From contig JAQSXR010000025.1 of assembly GCA_029256575.1 (NCBI GenBank), forward strand, positions 1 to 43,113: a DNA stretch of 43,113 nt, written 5' to 3'. This document shows, in pieces, positions 1 to 9,191 of this stretch. Numbering within the stretch: the first letter of the stretch is position 1; every line of letters starts with the position of its first letter. Source of the stretch: Clostridiales bacterium (GTDB taxonomy: Bacteria; Bacillota; Clostridia; Lachnospirales; JAQSXR01). The notes beneath the pieces were generated by a model. The model had not been told where the DNA came from. It did no database searches and was given only the letters and a program-made list of their open reading frames with translations. A program made the position numbers and the translations under genes.

Positions 1-5
1 AGACT

Positions 6-254
6 ATGGAAAAAATAAAGATTACAATTACTGAAAGCAAATGCAGAGGGGGATATCATAAATCCGGAGATGAGTTTATTATTGAAGATTTGTGCCCACT
101 TATATGCCATGAATTATGGAATTGTGTTTATCCATCCGTATATGCGTTACAAAATGGTGCTGTTTTGGATTATGGAGAAGGGAAAGCAGCGATGTTTGAT
201 ATGAAATGTCCAGATGGTGGTCGTGTAAGTATTCATGGTGAAAGACTAGAATAG
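6..254 (+). CDS. TIGR04076 family protein
   Basis: This small 82-residue protein of unknown function resembles the TIGR04076 family. It starts with a short beta-like stretch (MEKIKITITESKC) and has a conserved-looking core with cysteines in CPLICHELW and in MKCPDGG. The cysteine pattern could bind a metal or an Fe-S centre, but nothing in the sequence proves it. Only five bases precede the ATG, so no ribosome binding site can be judged and the start rests on family length. The next gene, a flavodoxin-like protein, follows after 47 bases on the same strand and may be cotranscribed, so a redox link is possible but is inference only. Confidence 0.7.
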   Translation: MEKIKITITESKCRGGYHKSGDEFIIEDLCPLICHELWNCVYPSVYALQNGAVLDYGEGKAAMFDMKCPDGGRVSIHGERLE

Positions 255-301
255 AAAAGGTTATTGACTAAAAATATAAAAAAAGTAAAGGAGATTAAAC
301 A

Positions 302-715
302 ATGAACATTTCATTAATTTATTTATCAAAAACAGGCCACTCAAGAAAATTAGCAGAGGCAATCGCAGCAGAACTTCAAATCCCAGCTCAAGATATAAAG
401 ACAAATCCCCAAATTAAGGGAGCTGATTTGCTGTTCGTTGTGGGAGGCATCTATGGTGGTAAAAGCGATCCTAAGATGATAGAGTACATAACAACTCTCG
501 ATAACACAATGGTGAAAAAAGTTGCCTTGATTACATCATGTTGCAGTAAGGTAACCGCCCAGAGTGCAGTACGAGAAGAATTATTAAAGAACAAAATAGA
601 AGTATTAAAGGATGAATTTATCTGCCAAGGAAGTTTTCTATTATTTGGTTTTCACCATCCAAACAAAACAGACATCCAAAATGCAGTTTCTTTTGCAAAA
701 TCGAACAAGATTTAA
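302..715 (+). CDS. Flavodoxin-like domain protein
   Basis: This 137-residue cytoplasmic protein has the flavodoxin fold signature. The N-terminal beta strand is followed by a phosphate-binding-type loop, YLSKTGHSRKLAEAIAAEL, where FMN would bind. A second strand, GADLLFVVGGIYGG, resembles the loop that stacks on the flavin. The length matches short-chain flavodoxins. A GGAG site lies about eight bases before the ATG. The role is probably electron transfer, but its partner is unknown. The gene sits between a TIGR04076 gene and a secreted repeat protein, which does not identify a pathway. Confidence 0.75.
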   Translation: MNISLIYLSKTGHSRKLAEAIAAELQIPAQDIKTNPQIKGADLLFVVGGIYGGKSDPKMIEYITTLDNTMVKKVALITSCCSKVTAQSAVREELLKNKIEVLKDEFICQGSFLLFGFHHPNKTDIQNAVSFAKSNKI

Positions 716-808
716 CCTGTTAAGGAAGCTGTAAAGATCCGCTTGGATAAGGTATATATATTAAATATTATTATAGAGGCTGAAAAAACATAAAAGGAGC
801 ATATAAAA

Positions 809-2911
809 ATGAGAAACAAACGTACTAAAATTACATTTTTACTTCTTGCGTGCGCAGTCATAATTTCATTATTTAACGGAAACAAAGTCTCGGCAGACTC
901 TAAAATCGATAACGGTTTTGAATATACTGTTGAGGACAATAAGATTACAATAACAAACTACATTGGATCAGAAACCAATCTCGTAATACCTTCTCACATC
1001 GATAATTTACCTGTTGTATGTATTGGTGAAGCAGCGTTCGCGTACAATAATGCATTGACGTCTGTAGATATACCAAACACAGTTACAATAGTTGAAAATT
1101 ATGCCTTTTTACAATGCCCAAGTCTTGAAACTATCACTATTCCAAAAAGTGTAACAAGTATTGGACATCTTGCATTTTTGGGTAAGAGTATAAAGGCCAT
1201 TCGAGTTGATATTGGGAATATGCACTATAAAAGTATGGATGGAGTTTTGTATAGCAAGGATAGTAGTGTCCTCATAAAATATCCATCTGCAAAGGCAGAC
1301 CTCTCATATACCGTACCTGACACTGTTGTTACAATATCTGCAAGTGCTTTTAGCCAAAGCAATAACTTGTTATCTATAGTAGTTGGAAATAAGGTTAAGG
1401 AGATACAAGATGCCGCGTTTTCTGAATGCCAGAACTTATCATCCTTGTATCTACCAAGTAGTATCTCCACCATAGGCAAGGAAATACTTTTACAATGCAA
1501 CTCTTTAAAAAGTGTAGATGTTGAGCCTTCAAATACCATCTATTCTAGTATCGATGGTGTATTATATGGTCGTGAGGAGACAATTCTTATACAGTATCCA
1601 ATTGGAAAAACAAATAAGAATTTCATAGCTCCAAATAGCGTTAGAACGATAGGTTCGTCAGCCTTTGCATTTTGTGAAAGCTTAGAATCGGTTAAACTAC
1701 CTGAGGGTATTGTTATGATAGAAGACTATGCCTTTATGAAGTGTACGAACCTAAATAAAATTAACTTCCCTAGTGGATTAATAAGTATAGGGGTTGGAGC
1801 TTTTATAGAAACCAATTTAACGGAAGTGGTCTTGCCTAGAACAATTGAGTCTATCGGGACACGTATATTTTATAGGTGTTTGGATCTTAAATCAGTTGAA
1901 ATACTCGGTAGCATAAAAACAATTCCAGAAGAAGCGTTTCTAAATTGTTTTAGTTTGACTACGGTAAAGCTACCAACATCGATTACGAGAATAGAAAAAG
2001 GAGCTTTTTATGTTTGTCAGAATTTACAATCAATTGGTGTTTTGAATAGAGTCACAACGATCGGAAAAGATGCATTTAAAGAATGCAATAATATAAGACT
2101 AACATGTTACAAAGGCTCCTTAGCGTATGATTATGCAATAATAAATAAAATACCAGTAGAAGCAATTACTCCAACAGCAACCCCAACCTCTTCATCCATA
2201 TTGCTAGACGGCAAAAGTGTGAAATTAGAATGCTATACCATTGATGGATTTAATTATTTTAAATTGCGAGATATTGCAATGATATTACAAGATACACCTA
2301 ACAAATTCGATGTAAAATGGGAACCAGTAAACAAGGCGATTCAGCTACTAATTGGAGTAGACTATACTGTTACTGGCGGAGAGTTAACTTTTTCAAATGT
2401 TTCAGGAAAAATAAGTACGACTGTTACCACATCCAAAATATATATAGGTGATCAAGAAGCTGAAATATCTGGATTTGCTATAAACGGATATAATTATTTT
2501 AAACTACGTGATATTGGTGAAGCTCTACACTTTGGTGTAGGATATGATGTAGCAAACAATACAATTATGATTGGAACAGGCTGGCGAACCACACCAGATA
2601 GTACATATAAGACATATCAATACGGAGAATCTGAAATAAGTGTGGAAATTAGATATGCAGATGGAATGCCTATTTCCGGGAATTTATATGCATCGATAGA
2701 TGGCGGGGAATGGCATCAAATTGGTAATGAGAATTATTTATATGGTTACAAAGGAACTATTAATGGGATGAATCAGAATCTAGTGTCAGATCGATATATT
2801 GAATTCAAAGATGGTTGGATTTATGTGCAGGCTATTAATCATAAAGATGGTGGAGTTAGTGGTATTCACAAGGTTAATATAGAAACAGGAGAAACGATAA
2901 AAGTTGAATAA
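809..2911 (+). CDS. BspA-like leucine-rich-repeat secreted protein with stalk domain
   Basis: This 700-residue protein is exported: residues 1-29 form a signal peptide (KRTK, a hydrophobic stretch, then a site near SADS). Residues about 35-430 hold BspA-type (LRR_5) repeats with units such as LTSVDIPNTVTIVENYAF and LETITIPKSVTSIGHLAF. A short TPTATPTSSS linker follows. Residues about 440-595 resemble the copper-amine-oxidase N-terminal-like stalk domain, with NYFKLRDIA near residue 478 and again as NYFKLRDIG near 562. About 100 C-terminal residues are unassigned. No LPXTG motif is visible, so surface attachment is unclear. BspA-type proteins bind surfaces or host and plant material in other species; the ligand here is unknown. 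An AAAGGAG site precedes the ATG. Confidence 0.8.
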   Translation: MRNKRTKITFLLLACAVIISLFNGNKVSADSKIDNGFEYTVEDNKITITNYIGSETNLVIPSHIDNLPVVCIGEAAFAYNNALTSVDIPNTVTIVENYAFLQCPSLETITIPKSVTSIGHLAFLGKSIKAIRVDIGNMHYKSMDGVLYSKDSSVLIKYPSAKADLSYTVPDTVVTISASAFSQSNNLLSIVVGNKVKEIQDAAFSECQNLSSLYLPSSISTIGKEILLQCNSLKSVDVEPSNTIYSSIDGVLYGREETILIQYPIGKTNKNFIAPNSVRTIGSSAFAFCESLESVKLPEGIVMIEDYAFMKCTNLNKINFPSGLISIGVGAFIETNLTEVVLPRTIESIGTRIFYRCLDLKSVEILGSIKTIPEEAFLNCFSLTTVKLPTSITRIEKGAFYVCQNLQSIGVLNRVTTIGKDAFKECNNIRLTCYKGSLAYDYAIINKIPVEAITPTATPTSSSILLDGKSVKLECYTIDGFNYFKLRDIAMILQDTPNKFDVKWEPVNKAIQLLIGVDYTVTGGELTFSNVSGKISTTVTTSKIYIGDQEAEISGFAINGYNYFKLRDIGEALHFGVGYDVANNTIMIGTGWRTTPDSTYKTYQYGESEISVEIRYADGMPISGNLYASIDGGEWHQIGNENYLYGYKGTINGMNQNLVSDRYIEFKDGWIYVQAINHKDGGVSGIHKVNIETGETIKVE

Positions 2912-2931
2912 GGAATAAGGAGAATGTGGGT

Positions 2932-4707
2932 ATGAAAAAAGCAAATAATGTAGAAGTAAATGAACAAATGGATAAAAAGCAAATAACTGCGCGGAACAAA
3001 TTAATGAGGAAAGAGTATACGGCTACGTTTTATCACAAGAATAAATGGAGCTTTTCAGCAGCTTTAATTACATTAGCAATCAGTAGCGCATTAGAGGTAG
3101 CCTTAGCTTATATTTTGCAGGAATTGTTGGATGCTGCGAATGGATCAGATACAAGTGAACTGATTGATATCCTTATACTTTCAGGAATATTCTTTGTTGT
3201 CTTCATGGTTATACAATTGTTGCAAAAAGATACAAAATTTGCTTTTGTTAAAAAAGCCATGCGACAATATAAATCAAAGGCGTTTGAAGAAATCACCAAG
3301 AAAAACATAAGTACATTTGCAACAGAAAAAACAGGTAGTTACATATCCGCATTGACAAATGATTCAATATCCATTGAAAACAATTATGTACATGGGATTT
3401 TCGGAATTCTATCTATGTTCGTTTTATTCTTTGGTGCACTTGGAATGATGTTTTGGTATAACTGGTCAATGACTCTTGTAGTGATAGGGCTATGCTTAAT
3501 ACCAATTGCAATTTCGATTCTATTTGGCAGTAAACTTGCGGCACAAGAACAAGAAATAAGTAATCATAATGAAGGCTTTGTGGCAATGGTTAAGGACCTT
3601 CTTAGTGGATTTACAGTGATAAAGAGCTTTAAAGCAGAGAAAGAATCCATGACGCTCTTTAATGAACGTAACGATAACCTTGAATCAATAAAATGCAAAA
3701 GAAAAAAGACAGAGGCAACGATTAATATTGTTTCAGGCGGTGCCGGATTTGTTGTACAGATTGGTGTATTTTTATACGGAGCATACCTATCTATTAATGG
3801 CGAAATTACAGCTGGTGTAGTAATTGCATTTGTCCAACTTATGAATTATGTACTTCAACCAATACAGCGATTACCTAGCTTATTAGCCAATAAAAAGGCC
3901 GCAGAAACGTTGATCGATAAGTTTGCCGCTTATTCATCTAATAATGCGGATATGAGTGGGAAAGAAGTAATTGATGACATCGGATCAGGAATAAGTTGTG
4001 AAAATGTAACCTTTGGATTTGATGAGGGCAAGGAAATTCTAAAAGGCATTGATATGAAATTTGAAAAGGGGAAAAGTTATGCAATCGTAGGAGCATCAGG
4101 GAGTGGTAAATCTACCTTGTTGAATCTGTTTTTAGGAAGTTATCATAATTATGAAGGTAAAATTACATTCAACGATAAAGAACTACGCGAAATAAAAGGT
4201 GAAAGCCTGTATGATATTGTTTCGATTATACAACAAAATGTGTTCGTATTTGACAGCTCTATCGTTGAAAATATAACTATGTTTAAAGAGTTTGACAAAG
4301 CTAAGATAAACGATGCCATCCAACGTTCCGGTTTAGCAAAATTGATTGAAGAAAAAGGAGAAGCTTATCATTGTGGTGAAAACGGTTCTCATCTGTCCGG
4401 AGGAGAAAGACAGCGTATTTCAATTGCAAGAAGCTTGCTAAAAGATACCTCAGTTTTATTAGTAGATGAAGCAACAGCAGCACTAGATCCGGAGACTGCA
4501 ACCAATGTATCAAATGCAATATTAGATATAGAAGGACTAACAAGAATAATAGTTACACATAAATTAGATGAAACGTTGTTAAAACGTTTCGATGAAATAC
4601 TTGTACTTAGAAATGGAACGATTGTAGAAAAAGGAGCATTTGATGTATTAATAGGAAACAAACAGTATTTCTACTCCTTGTATAATATATCGAGTGATGC
4701 AGCGTAA
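2932..4707 (+). CDS. ABC exporter, fused membrane and ATPase domains
   Basis: This single-chain half-transporter of 591 residues is an export-type ABC protein. The N-terminal half holds about six membrane segments from near residue 38 to 310. The C-terminal half is the ATPase: Walker A GASGSGKST, signature LSGGERQRI, Walker B VLLVDEATAALD and the switch histidine in VTHK. It should act as a homodimer or pair with a partner that is not in the window. I chose ATG 2932 over GTG 2926 because the AAGGAG site at 2918-2923 is eight bases from the ATG but only two from the GTG. It lies 20 bases after the repeat-protein gene and is probably cotranscribed. The cargo is unknown. Confidence 0.85.
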   Translation: MKKANNVEVNEQMDKKQITARNKLMRKEYTATFYHKNKWSFSAALITLAISSALEVALAYILQELLDAANGSDTSELIDILILSGIFFVVFMVIQLLQKDTKFAFVKKAMRQYKSKAFEEITKKNISTFATEKTGSYISALTNDSISIENNYVHGIFGILSMFVLFFGALGMMFWYNWSMTLVVIGLCLIPIAISILFGSKLAAQEQEISNHNEGFVAMVKDLLSGFTVIKSFKAEKESMTLFNERNDNLESIKCKRKKTEATINIVSGGAGFVVQIGVFLYGAYLSINGEITAGVVIAFVQLMNYVLQPIQRLPSLLANKKAAETLIDKFAAYSSNNADMSGKEVIDDIGSGISCENVTFGFDEGKEILKGIDMKFEKGKSYAIVGASGSGKSTLLNLFLGSYHNYEGKITFNDKELREIKGESLYDIVSIIQQNVFVFDSSIVENITMFKEFDKAKINDAIQRSGLAKLIEEKGEAYHCGENGSHLSGGERQRISIARSLLKDTSVLLVDEATAALDPETATNVSNAILDIEGLTRIIVTHKLDETLLKRFDEILVLRNGTIVEKGAFDVLIGNKQYFYSLYNISSDAA

Positions 4708-4831
4708 ATGGGATTGATATAAACAACTTTTATCTGGAGTTTATGAGAAAGAACTAGAATATGTTATTAACATTGAACATTACGATTTAGTAGGGTATAC
4801 TACAATCAAACATTATTGCAGGAGGCCTCAT

Positions 4832-5518
4832 ATGGAATATACATTATCAACAATTCTAACTGAATTATCATCTATGACAGATGAAAAACGCAAAGAATTT
4901 AACAAAAAGCAAGGCGTGAATGACAACCAATACGGCATTCCCTTAGGAAAATTTCGTCCATTGGCTAAAAAGATCAAAAAAAATAACCCTCTCGCTTTCC
5001 AATTATGGAATACCAATAATTATGAGGCAATGATATTAGCTTCCATGATATTTGACCCCGAATTATTAACAGAGACAGATTTTGAAATGTTAATAAAATC
5101 TGCATATATGCATGTATTAGTGGATGAACTAACTCTCAGAACTCTTGGTGAAAGTCCTTTGGCAAAAAAGTATATGCATCAGTGGATGATTCAGGAGGAT
5201 GAAACATATGGTCGTGCTGGATGGAATCTTGCAATATGTCTCGTACAAGAAGATAAACTAACGAACGAAGAGTTGGAATTTTTAATATCTGATATTGTAC
5301 AGAATTTGAAAAATGCAGTACCACGTAAGCAAGAAGCAATGAACCGTTGCTTGTGTGAAATTGGAATACGTTATGATGAGTATACAGCTCGATGTATTTC
5401 CTTAGGAGAACAAATTGGGGTGTATAAGGATTTAAAAGTGTCAAAAGGTTGTACGTCTAGCTATGCACCAACATGGATTACCGTAGTACGTGCAAATAGA
5501 ATGAAAATGAAAAAATAA
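4832..5518 (+). CDS. DNA alkylation repair protein, AlkD-like
   Basis: This 228-residue protein resembles the HEAT-repeat-like DNA glycosylases of the AlkC/AlkD group, which remove alkylated purines from DNA. It is almost wholly helical. It carries the family's opening pattern (YGIPLGKFRPLAKKIKK), a WNTNNYEAMILASMI helix and a YGRAGWNLA segment. The C-terminal part, VSKGCTSSYAPTWI, matches a conserved region of the family. A strong GGAGG site (4821-4825) sits just upstream of the ATG. The gene appears to stand alone between the ABC exporter and the VOC gene. The family is fairly sure; the exact lesion is not. Confidence 0.8.
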   Translation: MEYTLSTILTELSSMTDEKRKEFNKKQGVNDNQYGIPLGKFRPLAKKIKKNNPLAFQLWNTNNYEAMILASMIFDPELLTETDFEMLIKSAYMHVLVDELTLRTLGESPLAKKYMHQWMIQEDETYGRAGWNLAICLVQEDKLTNEELEFLISDIVQNLKNAVPRKQEAMNRCLCEIGIRYDEYTARCISLGEQIGVYKDLKVSKGCTSSYAPTWITVVRANRMKMKK

Positions 5519-5646
5519 TACGAAAACTCAAACTGATTTAGTTTATAATAAGAGCAAAATGATAAGGCTATGAAATCGATAAAATCGGCTAAGTTAAATC
5601 TCTTAGGGACATACTAAATAAGCAGAAAAATTAAGGAGATGAAATA

Positions 5647-6069
5647 ATGGCTTTAGATATTTATATTAATTATAATGGGAATTGTAGAAATGCAGTAGAA
5701 TTTTACGCACAGGTTTTCGGTACAGAAAGTCCACAGATTTTGACATATGGAGAAATCCCACCGGATCCAGAACATCCTATTTCAGAGGAAGATAAGAATT
5801 TAATTATGCATACAAGACTTAATATTAATGGTAGTAATATTATGTTCTCTGATGTTCCTCCAGGAATGCCTTTCACGCAAGGTAATAACATAACCCTTGT
5901 AATAGGTAGTGGAATGAGTATCGACGAAATACATTCTATATTTACGCAGCTGAAAGAAGGAGGAACCGTTGAGATGGACCTTCAAGAAACATTTTGGAGT
6001 AAATGCTACGGCTCTGTAATTGATAAATTTGGTATTGGTTGGCAACTAAGTTATAATGAGCAACTGTAA
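5647..6069 (+). CDS. VOC superfamily protein, PhnB/YjdN-like
   Basis: This 140-residue protein belongs to the vicinal-oxygen-chelate fold in the PhnB/YjdN branch. It opens with a typical strand, YINYNGNCRNAVEFYAQVFG, then has ILTYGEIPPDP, and in the middle HTRLNINGSNIMFSDVPPG. It ends with the FWSKCYGSVIDKFGIGWQL strand seen in this branch, where the metal site of true glyoxalases is often incomplete. The substrate is not predictable. AAGGAG lies just before the ATG. The gene ends about 50 bases before a strong hairpin at 6121-6160. Confidence 0.8.
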   Translation: MALDIYINYNGNCRNAVEFYAQVFGTESPQILTYGEIPPDPEHPISEEDKNLIMHTRLNINGSNIMFSDVPPGMPFTQGNNITLVIGSGMSIDEIHSIFTQLKEGGTVEMDLQETFWSKCYGSVIDKFGIGWQLSYNEQL

Positions 6070-6120
6070 ATAAATATTTACGAACTAAATGAAAAATGTC
6101 TGTGAACGGAATGACTAGGC

Positions 6121-6169
6121 ACTCCATTAAATATACTATATTAAGTATATTTAATGGAGTTTTATTATT
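6121..6169 (+). terminator. 17-bp hairpin: terminator overlapping the next ribosome binding site
   Basis: The arms 6121-6137 and 6144-6160 are perfect reverse complements with a six-base loop, followed by TTTTATTATT. This looks like an intrinsic terminator for the VOC gene. The only Shine-Dalgarno-like sequence for the next gene, GGAG at 6156-6159, lies inside the right arm, ten bases before its ATG at 6170. Confidence 0.75.
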
Positions 6170-6979
6170 ATGAGACTATTAAAATATAAAAAACTGATAG
6201 GATTTATTTTTATATTAATTGGTGCGTATTATTTAGGCGGCGGAATCGCTATGTTAGTGAATGCTTATGAACAAAAAAATATTCAAAAAGAGAACGCTGA
6301 AAACTGGGGACTAGGATTCCCAAAGGATGGAGAAGCGCCAACTGCAACCGCGTCATCTGAAGAACTTAAGAAGTATGATGCCTACTATATTGGGAATATA
6401 AATGAGAAGGTTATCTATTTAACTTTTGATGCGGGATATGAAAATGGATATACTTCAACCATTCTCGATGCATTAAAAAAACATAATGTTCCAGCAACTT
6501 TTTTCTTGGTTGGGAATTTCCTGGTCACGAGTCCTGATTTGGTAAAACGAATGGTGGAAGACGGTCATAATGTGGCGAATCATACATTTAATCACCCTGA
6601 TATGTCTATGATAGCTACGAAAGAATCTTTCCAAAAAGAGATTCAAGATTTAGAGGCAATCTATGAAGAGATTACAGGTCAAAAAATGATTCGTTATTAT
6701 CGACCTCCACAAGGAAAATATAGTGTATCAAATCTAAAAATGGCGCAAGAACTTGGATATAAGACTTTCTTTTGGAGCCTTGCCTATGTTGACTGGTATA
6801 ATGATAAACAACCTACGAAAGAACAGGCATTTGAAAAACTGTTAGGTCGCATTCATCCAGGTGCAATCGTTCTACTACATAGTACCTCAAAGACAAATTC
6901 TGAGATTATGGATGAGCTATTGACTATGTGGGAGAATATGGGGTACACATTTGGGTTATTGGAGGATTTGATTGAATAA
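6170..6979 (+). CDS. pdaA: Polysaccharide deacetylase, PdaA-like
   Basis: This 269-residue membrane-anchored or secreted NodB-family deacetylase has one hydrophobic segment near residues 11-30. The catalytic motifs follow in order: TFDAGYENGY (the PdaA-type first motif), NHTFNHPDMS with the two metal-binding histidines, YRPPQGKYS, and HPGAIVLLHSTS. PdaA proteins remove the N-acetyl group from muramic acid during spore cortex formation, so this may be the sporulation deacetylase or a paralogue; the sequence alone does not decide. The ATG lies directly after a hairpin that buries its only visible ribosome binding site, which suggests translational control. Confidence 0.82.
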   Translation: MRLLKYKKLIGFIFILIGAYYLGGGIAMLVNAYEQKNIQKENAENWGLGFPKDGEAPTATASSEELKKYDAYYIGNINEKVIYLTFDAGYENGYTSTILDALKKHNVPATFFLVGNFLVTSPDLVKRMVEDGHNVANHTFNHPDMSMIATKESFQKEIQDLEAIYEEITGQKMIRYYRPPQGKYSVSNLKMAQELGYKTFFWSLAYVDWYNDKQPTKEQAFEKLLGRIHPGAIVLLHSTSKTNSEIMDELLTMWENMGYTFGLLEDLIE

Positions 6980-7002
6980 AAGCTAAAAATATTAAATTTA
7001 GA

Positions 7003-7036
7003 GAAAGGATGGCTACACAGTAGCCATCCTTTCATT
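7003..7036. terminator. Bidirectional terminator
   Basis: Perfect 14-bp arms 7003-7016 and 7020-7033 enclose a three-base loop. The hairpin lies between the convergent pdaA-like gene and the DUF4886 gene and can serve both strands. Confidence 0.8.
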
Positions 7037-7050
7037 TATTTAGATAAAAA

Positions 7051-7806
7051 TCATTTATTAATGATATCATGTACATATTTTTTAATGATATCAATACACT
7101 CTAGATCAACTATTTCTTCTTCAAATGCAGGAGGAACAAATGTATTTTCCAATATTGATTTACCTAATATAAATTCATACCATGCAGCAGCTATAGCGTA
7201 ACGCCCGTAGGTAAGATGCATATGAAAACCATCGCGGCATAGGGATTTGCCACCGGATGAATAGTCAAATAGATTGTGGGTTCTTAATTCTTGTATTAGT
7301 TTACCACATGGAATAATACGAAGAGATAAATCCTTGGCTACGGAATCAATAACCTTTGTTAAAGCTTGGTACATCTCCATTTGATCATTATGATACCAGG
7401 CGAAGCAACCGTGATCGCTATCAATTTCATAAGCCCATGTTTGATGGAAAAGTTGCTCTGCTTTAGGGGCGTGTTGTGTTACATAATTACTAAGATTCTT
7501 AACATATGGGTAATAAGTTTCCAATAGTCCACTATCATGACTTGCCTGTTGTATGGTAACAAAGTCCCATTCCTCTTCCTTTAAAGCTTCTAAAATTGAT
7601 ATTTTTCTATCTGTAATACGCCCGTTTATTTGGTAAACATAGTCAGCTGCATTGTTTTCAACGTTTTCCCAATGTGTTTTCAAAGAGCAACCCCCAATAT
7701 AAAGATTAACAACCTTAATCTCTACATTATCACTTTGTGCAATGTCATATAAATAAGCAGTTGCATCTTCTGAAAAACTATTTCCTATTGCAAGAATTTT
7801 CTTCAT
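7051..7806 (-). CDS. DUF4886 / SGNH-hydrolase-like protein
   Basis: This 251-residue cytoplasmic protein has the layout of SGNH/GDSL-type hydrolases. The nucleophile block is ILAIGNSFSEDA near residues 4-15. A glycine block NLYIGGCS follows, then FVTIQQASHDSG where the family's oxyanion-hole residue is expected, and near the end DGFHMHLTYGR with the Asp-X-X-His pair. This fits DUF4886, whose members are often carbohydrate esterases, but no substrate is indicated. No signal peptide is seen. The ribosome site GGAGG lies upstream of the ATG on the minus strand. The gene is single, facing the pdaA-like gene. Confidence 0.75.
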   Translation of the reverse strand: MKKILAIGNSFSEDATAYLYDIAQSDNVEIKVVNLYIGGCSLKTHWENVENNAADYVYQINGRITDRKISILEALKEEEWDFVTIQQASHDSGLLETYYPYVKNLSNYVTQHAPKAEQLFHQTWAYEIDSDHGCFAWYHNDQMEMYQALTKVIDSVAKDLSLRIIPCGKLIQELRTHNLFDYSSGGKSLCRDGFHMHLTYGRYAIAAAWYEFILGKSILENTFVPPAFEEEIVDLECIDIIKKYVHDIINK

Positions 7807-8030
7807 CGTAACCTCCAGTAATTTATGTATAATTTATCTTTACTTACAACTATAAATCCATACTGTATAAATGTCAATCTCAGGCTGAAAGTAAAATTAG
7901 TGAAAAATTTCGTGTCGAAATTCTCAGACCCTTAAGTGTTAAATGTAAATTAATTCGTTCTTCTGGCCATGTTTGAGCACATCAAGGGTATGCGTTTTTT
8001 ACCAAATGAGAATATATATGATGCTATTTA

Positions 8031-8059
8031 TTGTAATAATCAACCCTCTGTGGTAAACT
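8031..8059 (+). promoter_or_regulatory. Candidate trpS promoter
   Basis: TTGTAA (8031-8036), a 17-base spacer and TAAACT (8054-8059) lie 32 bases before trpS. The 285-base gap 7807-8091 holds no T-box signature or other leader that I can recognise. Confidence 0.4.
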
Positions 8060-8091
8060 AACTCTATAATTTAAGAAGAGGATGTGCAAAT

Positions 8092-9087
8092 ATGTTTGAT
8101 GATAAAAAAGTAATTTTTAGTGGAATGCAAGCAACTGGTTCCATTACACTTGGCAACTACCTTGGTGCTTTGAAAAACTGGGTAAAATTAAATGAAGAAT
8201 ACACTTGTCTATACTCAGTAGTAGATTTACATTCAATTACAGTTAGACAAGATCCTGCAGAACTTAGAAAACGCTCGAGAGCATTGCTAATGCAATATAT
8301 TGCAGCTGGACTTGACCCTGAGAAAAATATAATTTATTATCAATCACATGTTTCAGGACATGCTGAATTAGGATGGATTCTGAACTGTTATACTTATATG
8401 GGTGAATTAAATAGAATGACTCAATTTAAAGATAAAGCAGCAAAACATACAGATAATATTAATGCTGGACTATACACTTACCCAGCTCTAATGGCAGCAG
8501 ATATTTTATTATATCAAACAGATGTTGTACCAGTTGGAAGTGACCAAAAACAACATCTTGAAATAACGCGTGATATTGCTTTAAGATTTAATAACATTTA
8601 TGGTGATGTATTTACAATACCGGAACCATATATCGGGAAAGAAGGAGCAAGAATTATGAGTCTTCAAGAACCAGAAAAGAAAATGTCAAAATCAGACGAG
8701 AATGCAAATGCAAGTATCTATCTTCTTGATGATCCAGAGTTGATTAAGAAGAAATTCAAACGTGCAGTAACTGACTCAGATAATGCAATTGCCTACTCAG
8801 TTGATAAACCAGGAATTAAGAATTTAATTGATATATATTGCTCCTTTACCGGAGAATCAACAGATTCTGCAGTAGCAATATTTGAAGGAAAAGGTTACGG
8901 AAATCTGAAAGCAATAGTTGGAGATACGGTTGCTGAAGGGTTAAGACCGATTCAAGAAAAGTTCAAGGAGTTAAGTCAAAATAGCGACTACATTGACTCA
9001 ATTATTAAAGCAAATGCTGAAAAAGCCAACTATATGGCGCAAAAGACTTTGCGTAAGGTTAAGAAAAAAATTGGATTACCACAATAG
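8092..9087 (+). CDS. trpS: Tryptophan--tRNA ligase
   Basis: This class I aminoacyl-tRNA synthetase (331 residues, normal length) charges tRNA-Trp. The HIGH-type motif is in GSITLGNYLGALKNW near residues 16-30. The tryptophan pocket segment VVDLHSITV follows, and the KMSKS loop is KKMSKSDENA near residue 200. A segment typical of bacterial TrpRS, DVVPVGSDQKQHLEITRDIA, lies between. The AAGAGG site (8075-8080) precedes the ATG. It is a single-gene unit closed by a strong terminator, and it lacks the T-box leader often found on synthetase genes in Firmicutes. Confidence 0.96.
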   Translation: MFDDKKVIFSGMQATGSITLGNYLGALKNWVKLNEEYTCLYSVVDLHSITVRQDPAELRKRSRALLMQYIAAGLDPEKNIIYYQSHVSGHAELGWILNCYTYMGELNRMTQFKDKAAKHTDNINAGLYTYPALMAADILLYQTDVVPVGSDQKQHLEITRDIALRFNNIYGDVFTIPEPYIGKEGARIMSLQEPEKKMSKSDENANASIYLLDDPELIKKKFKRAVTDSDNAIAYSVDKPGIKNLIDIYCSFTGESTDSAVAIFEGKGYGNLKAIVGDTVAEGLRPIQEKFKELSQNSDYIDSIIKANAEKANYMAQKTLRKVKKKIGLPQ

Positions 9088-9127
9088 ATTTAGAGATTAC
9101 GTAATCAACTGATTTCTTATGGTGAAT

Positions 9128-9177
9128 AAAAAGGCAGTAATGATAAGGGTTTATTCTTATCATTACTGCCTTTTTTT
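9128..9177. terminator. Bidirectional terminator between trpS and potD
   Basis: Fifteen-bp arms 9133-9147 and 9156-9170 are flanked by A and T runs on the two sides. It serves both convergent genes. Confidence 0.9.
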
Positions 9178-9191
9178 ACTGCAATATATTC

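Noticed and set aside
4389-4661. Minus-strand open frame inside the ABC exporter gene
   Set aside because: It is a shadow of the ATPase domain, without a ribosome site or a recognisable protein.
4715-4831. Open in-frame stretch before the AlkD-like gene
   Set aside because: It has no start codon, and a strong ribosome site supports ATG 4832.
7807-8091. T-box leader before trpS
   Set aside because: No GGGTGG-type T-box or terminator/antiterminator pair could be found.
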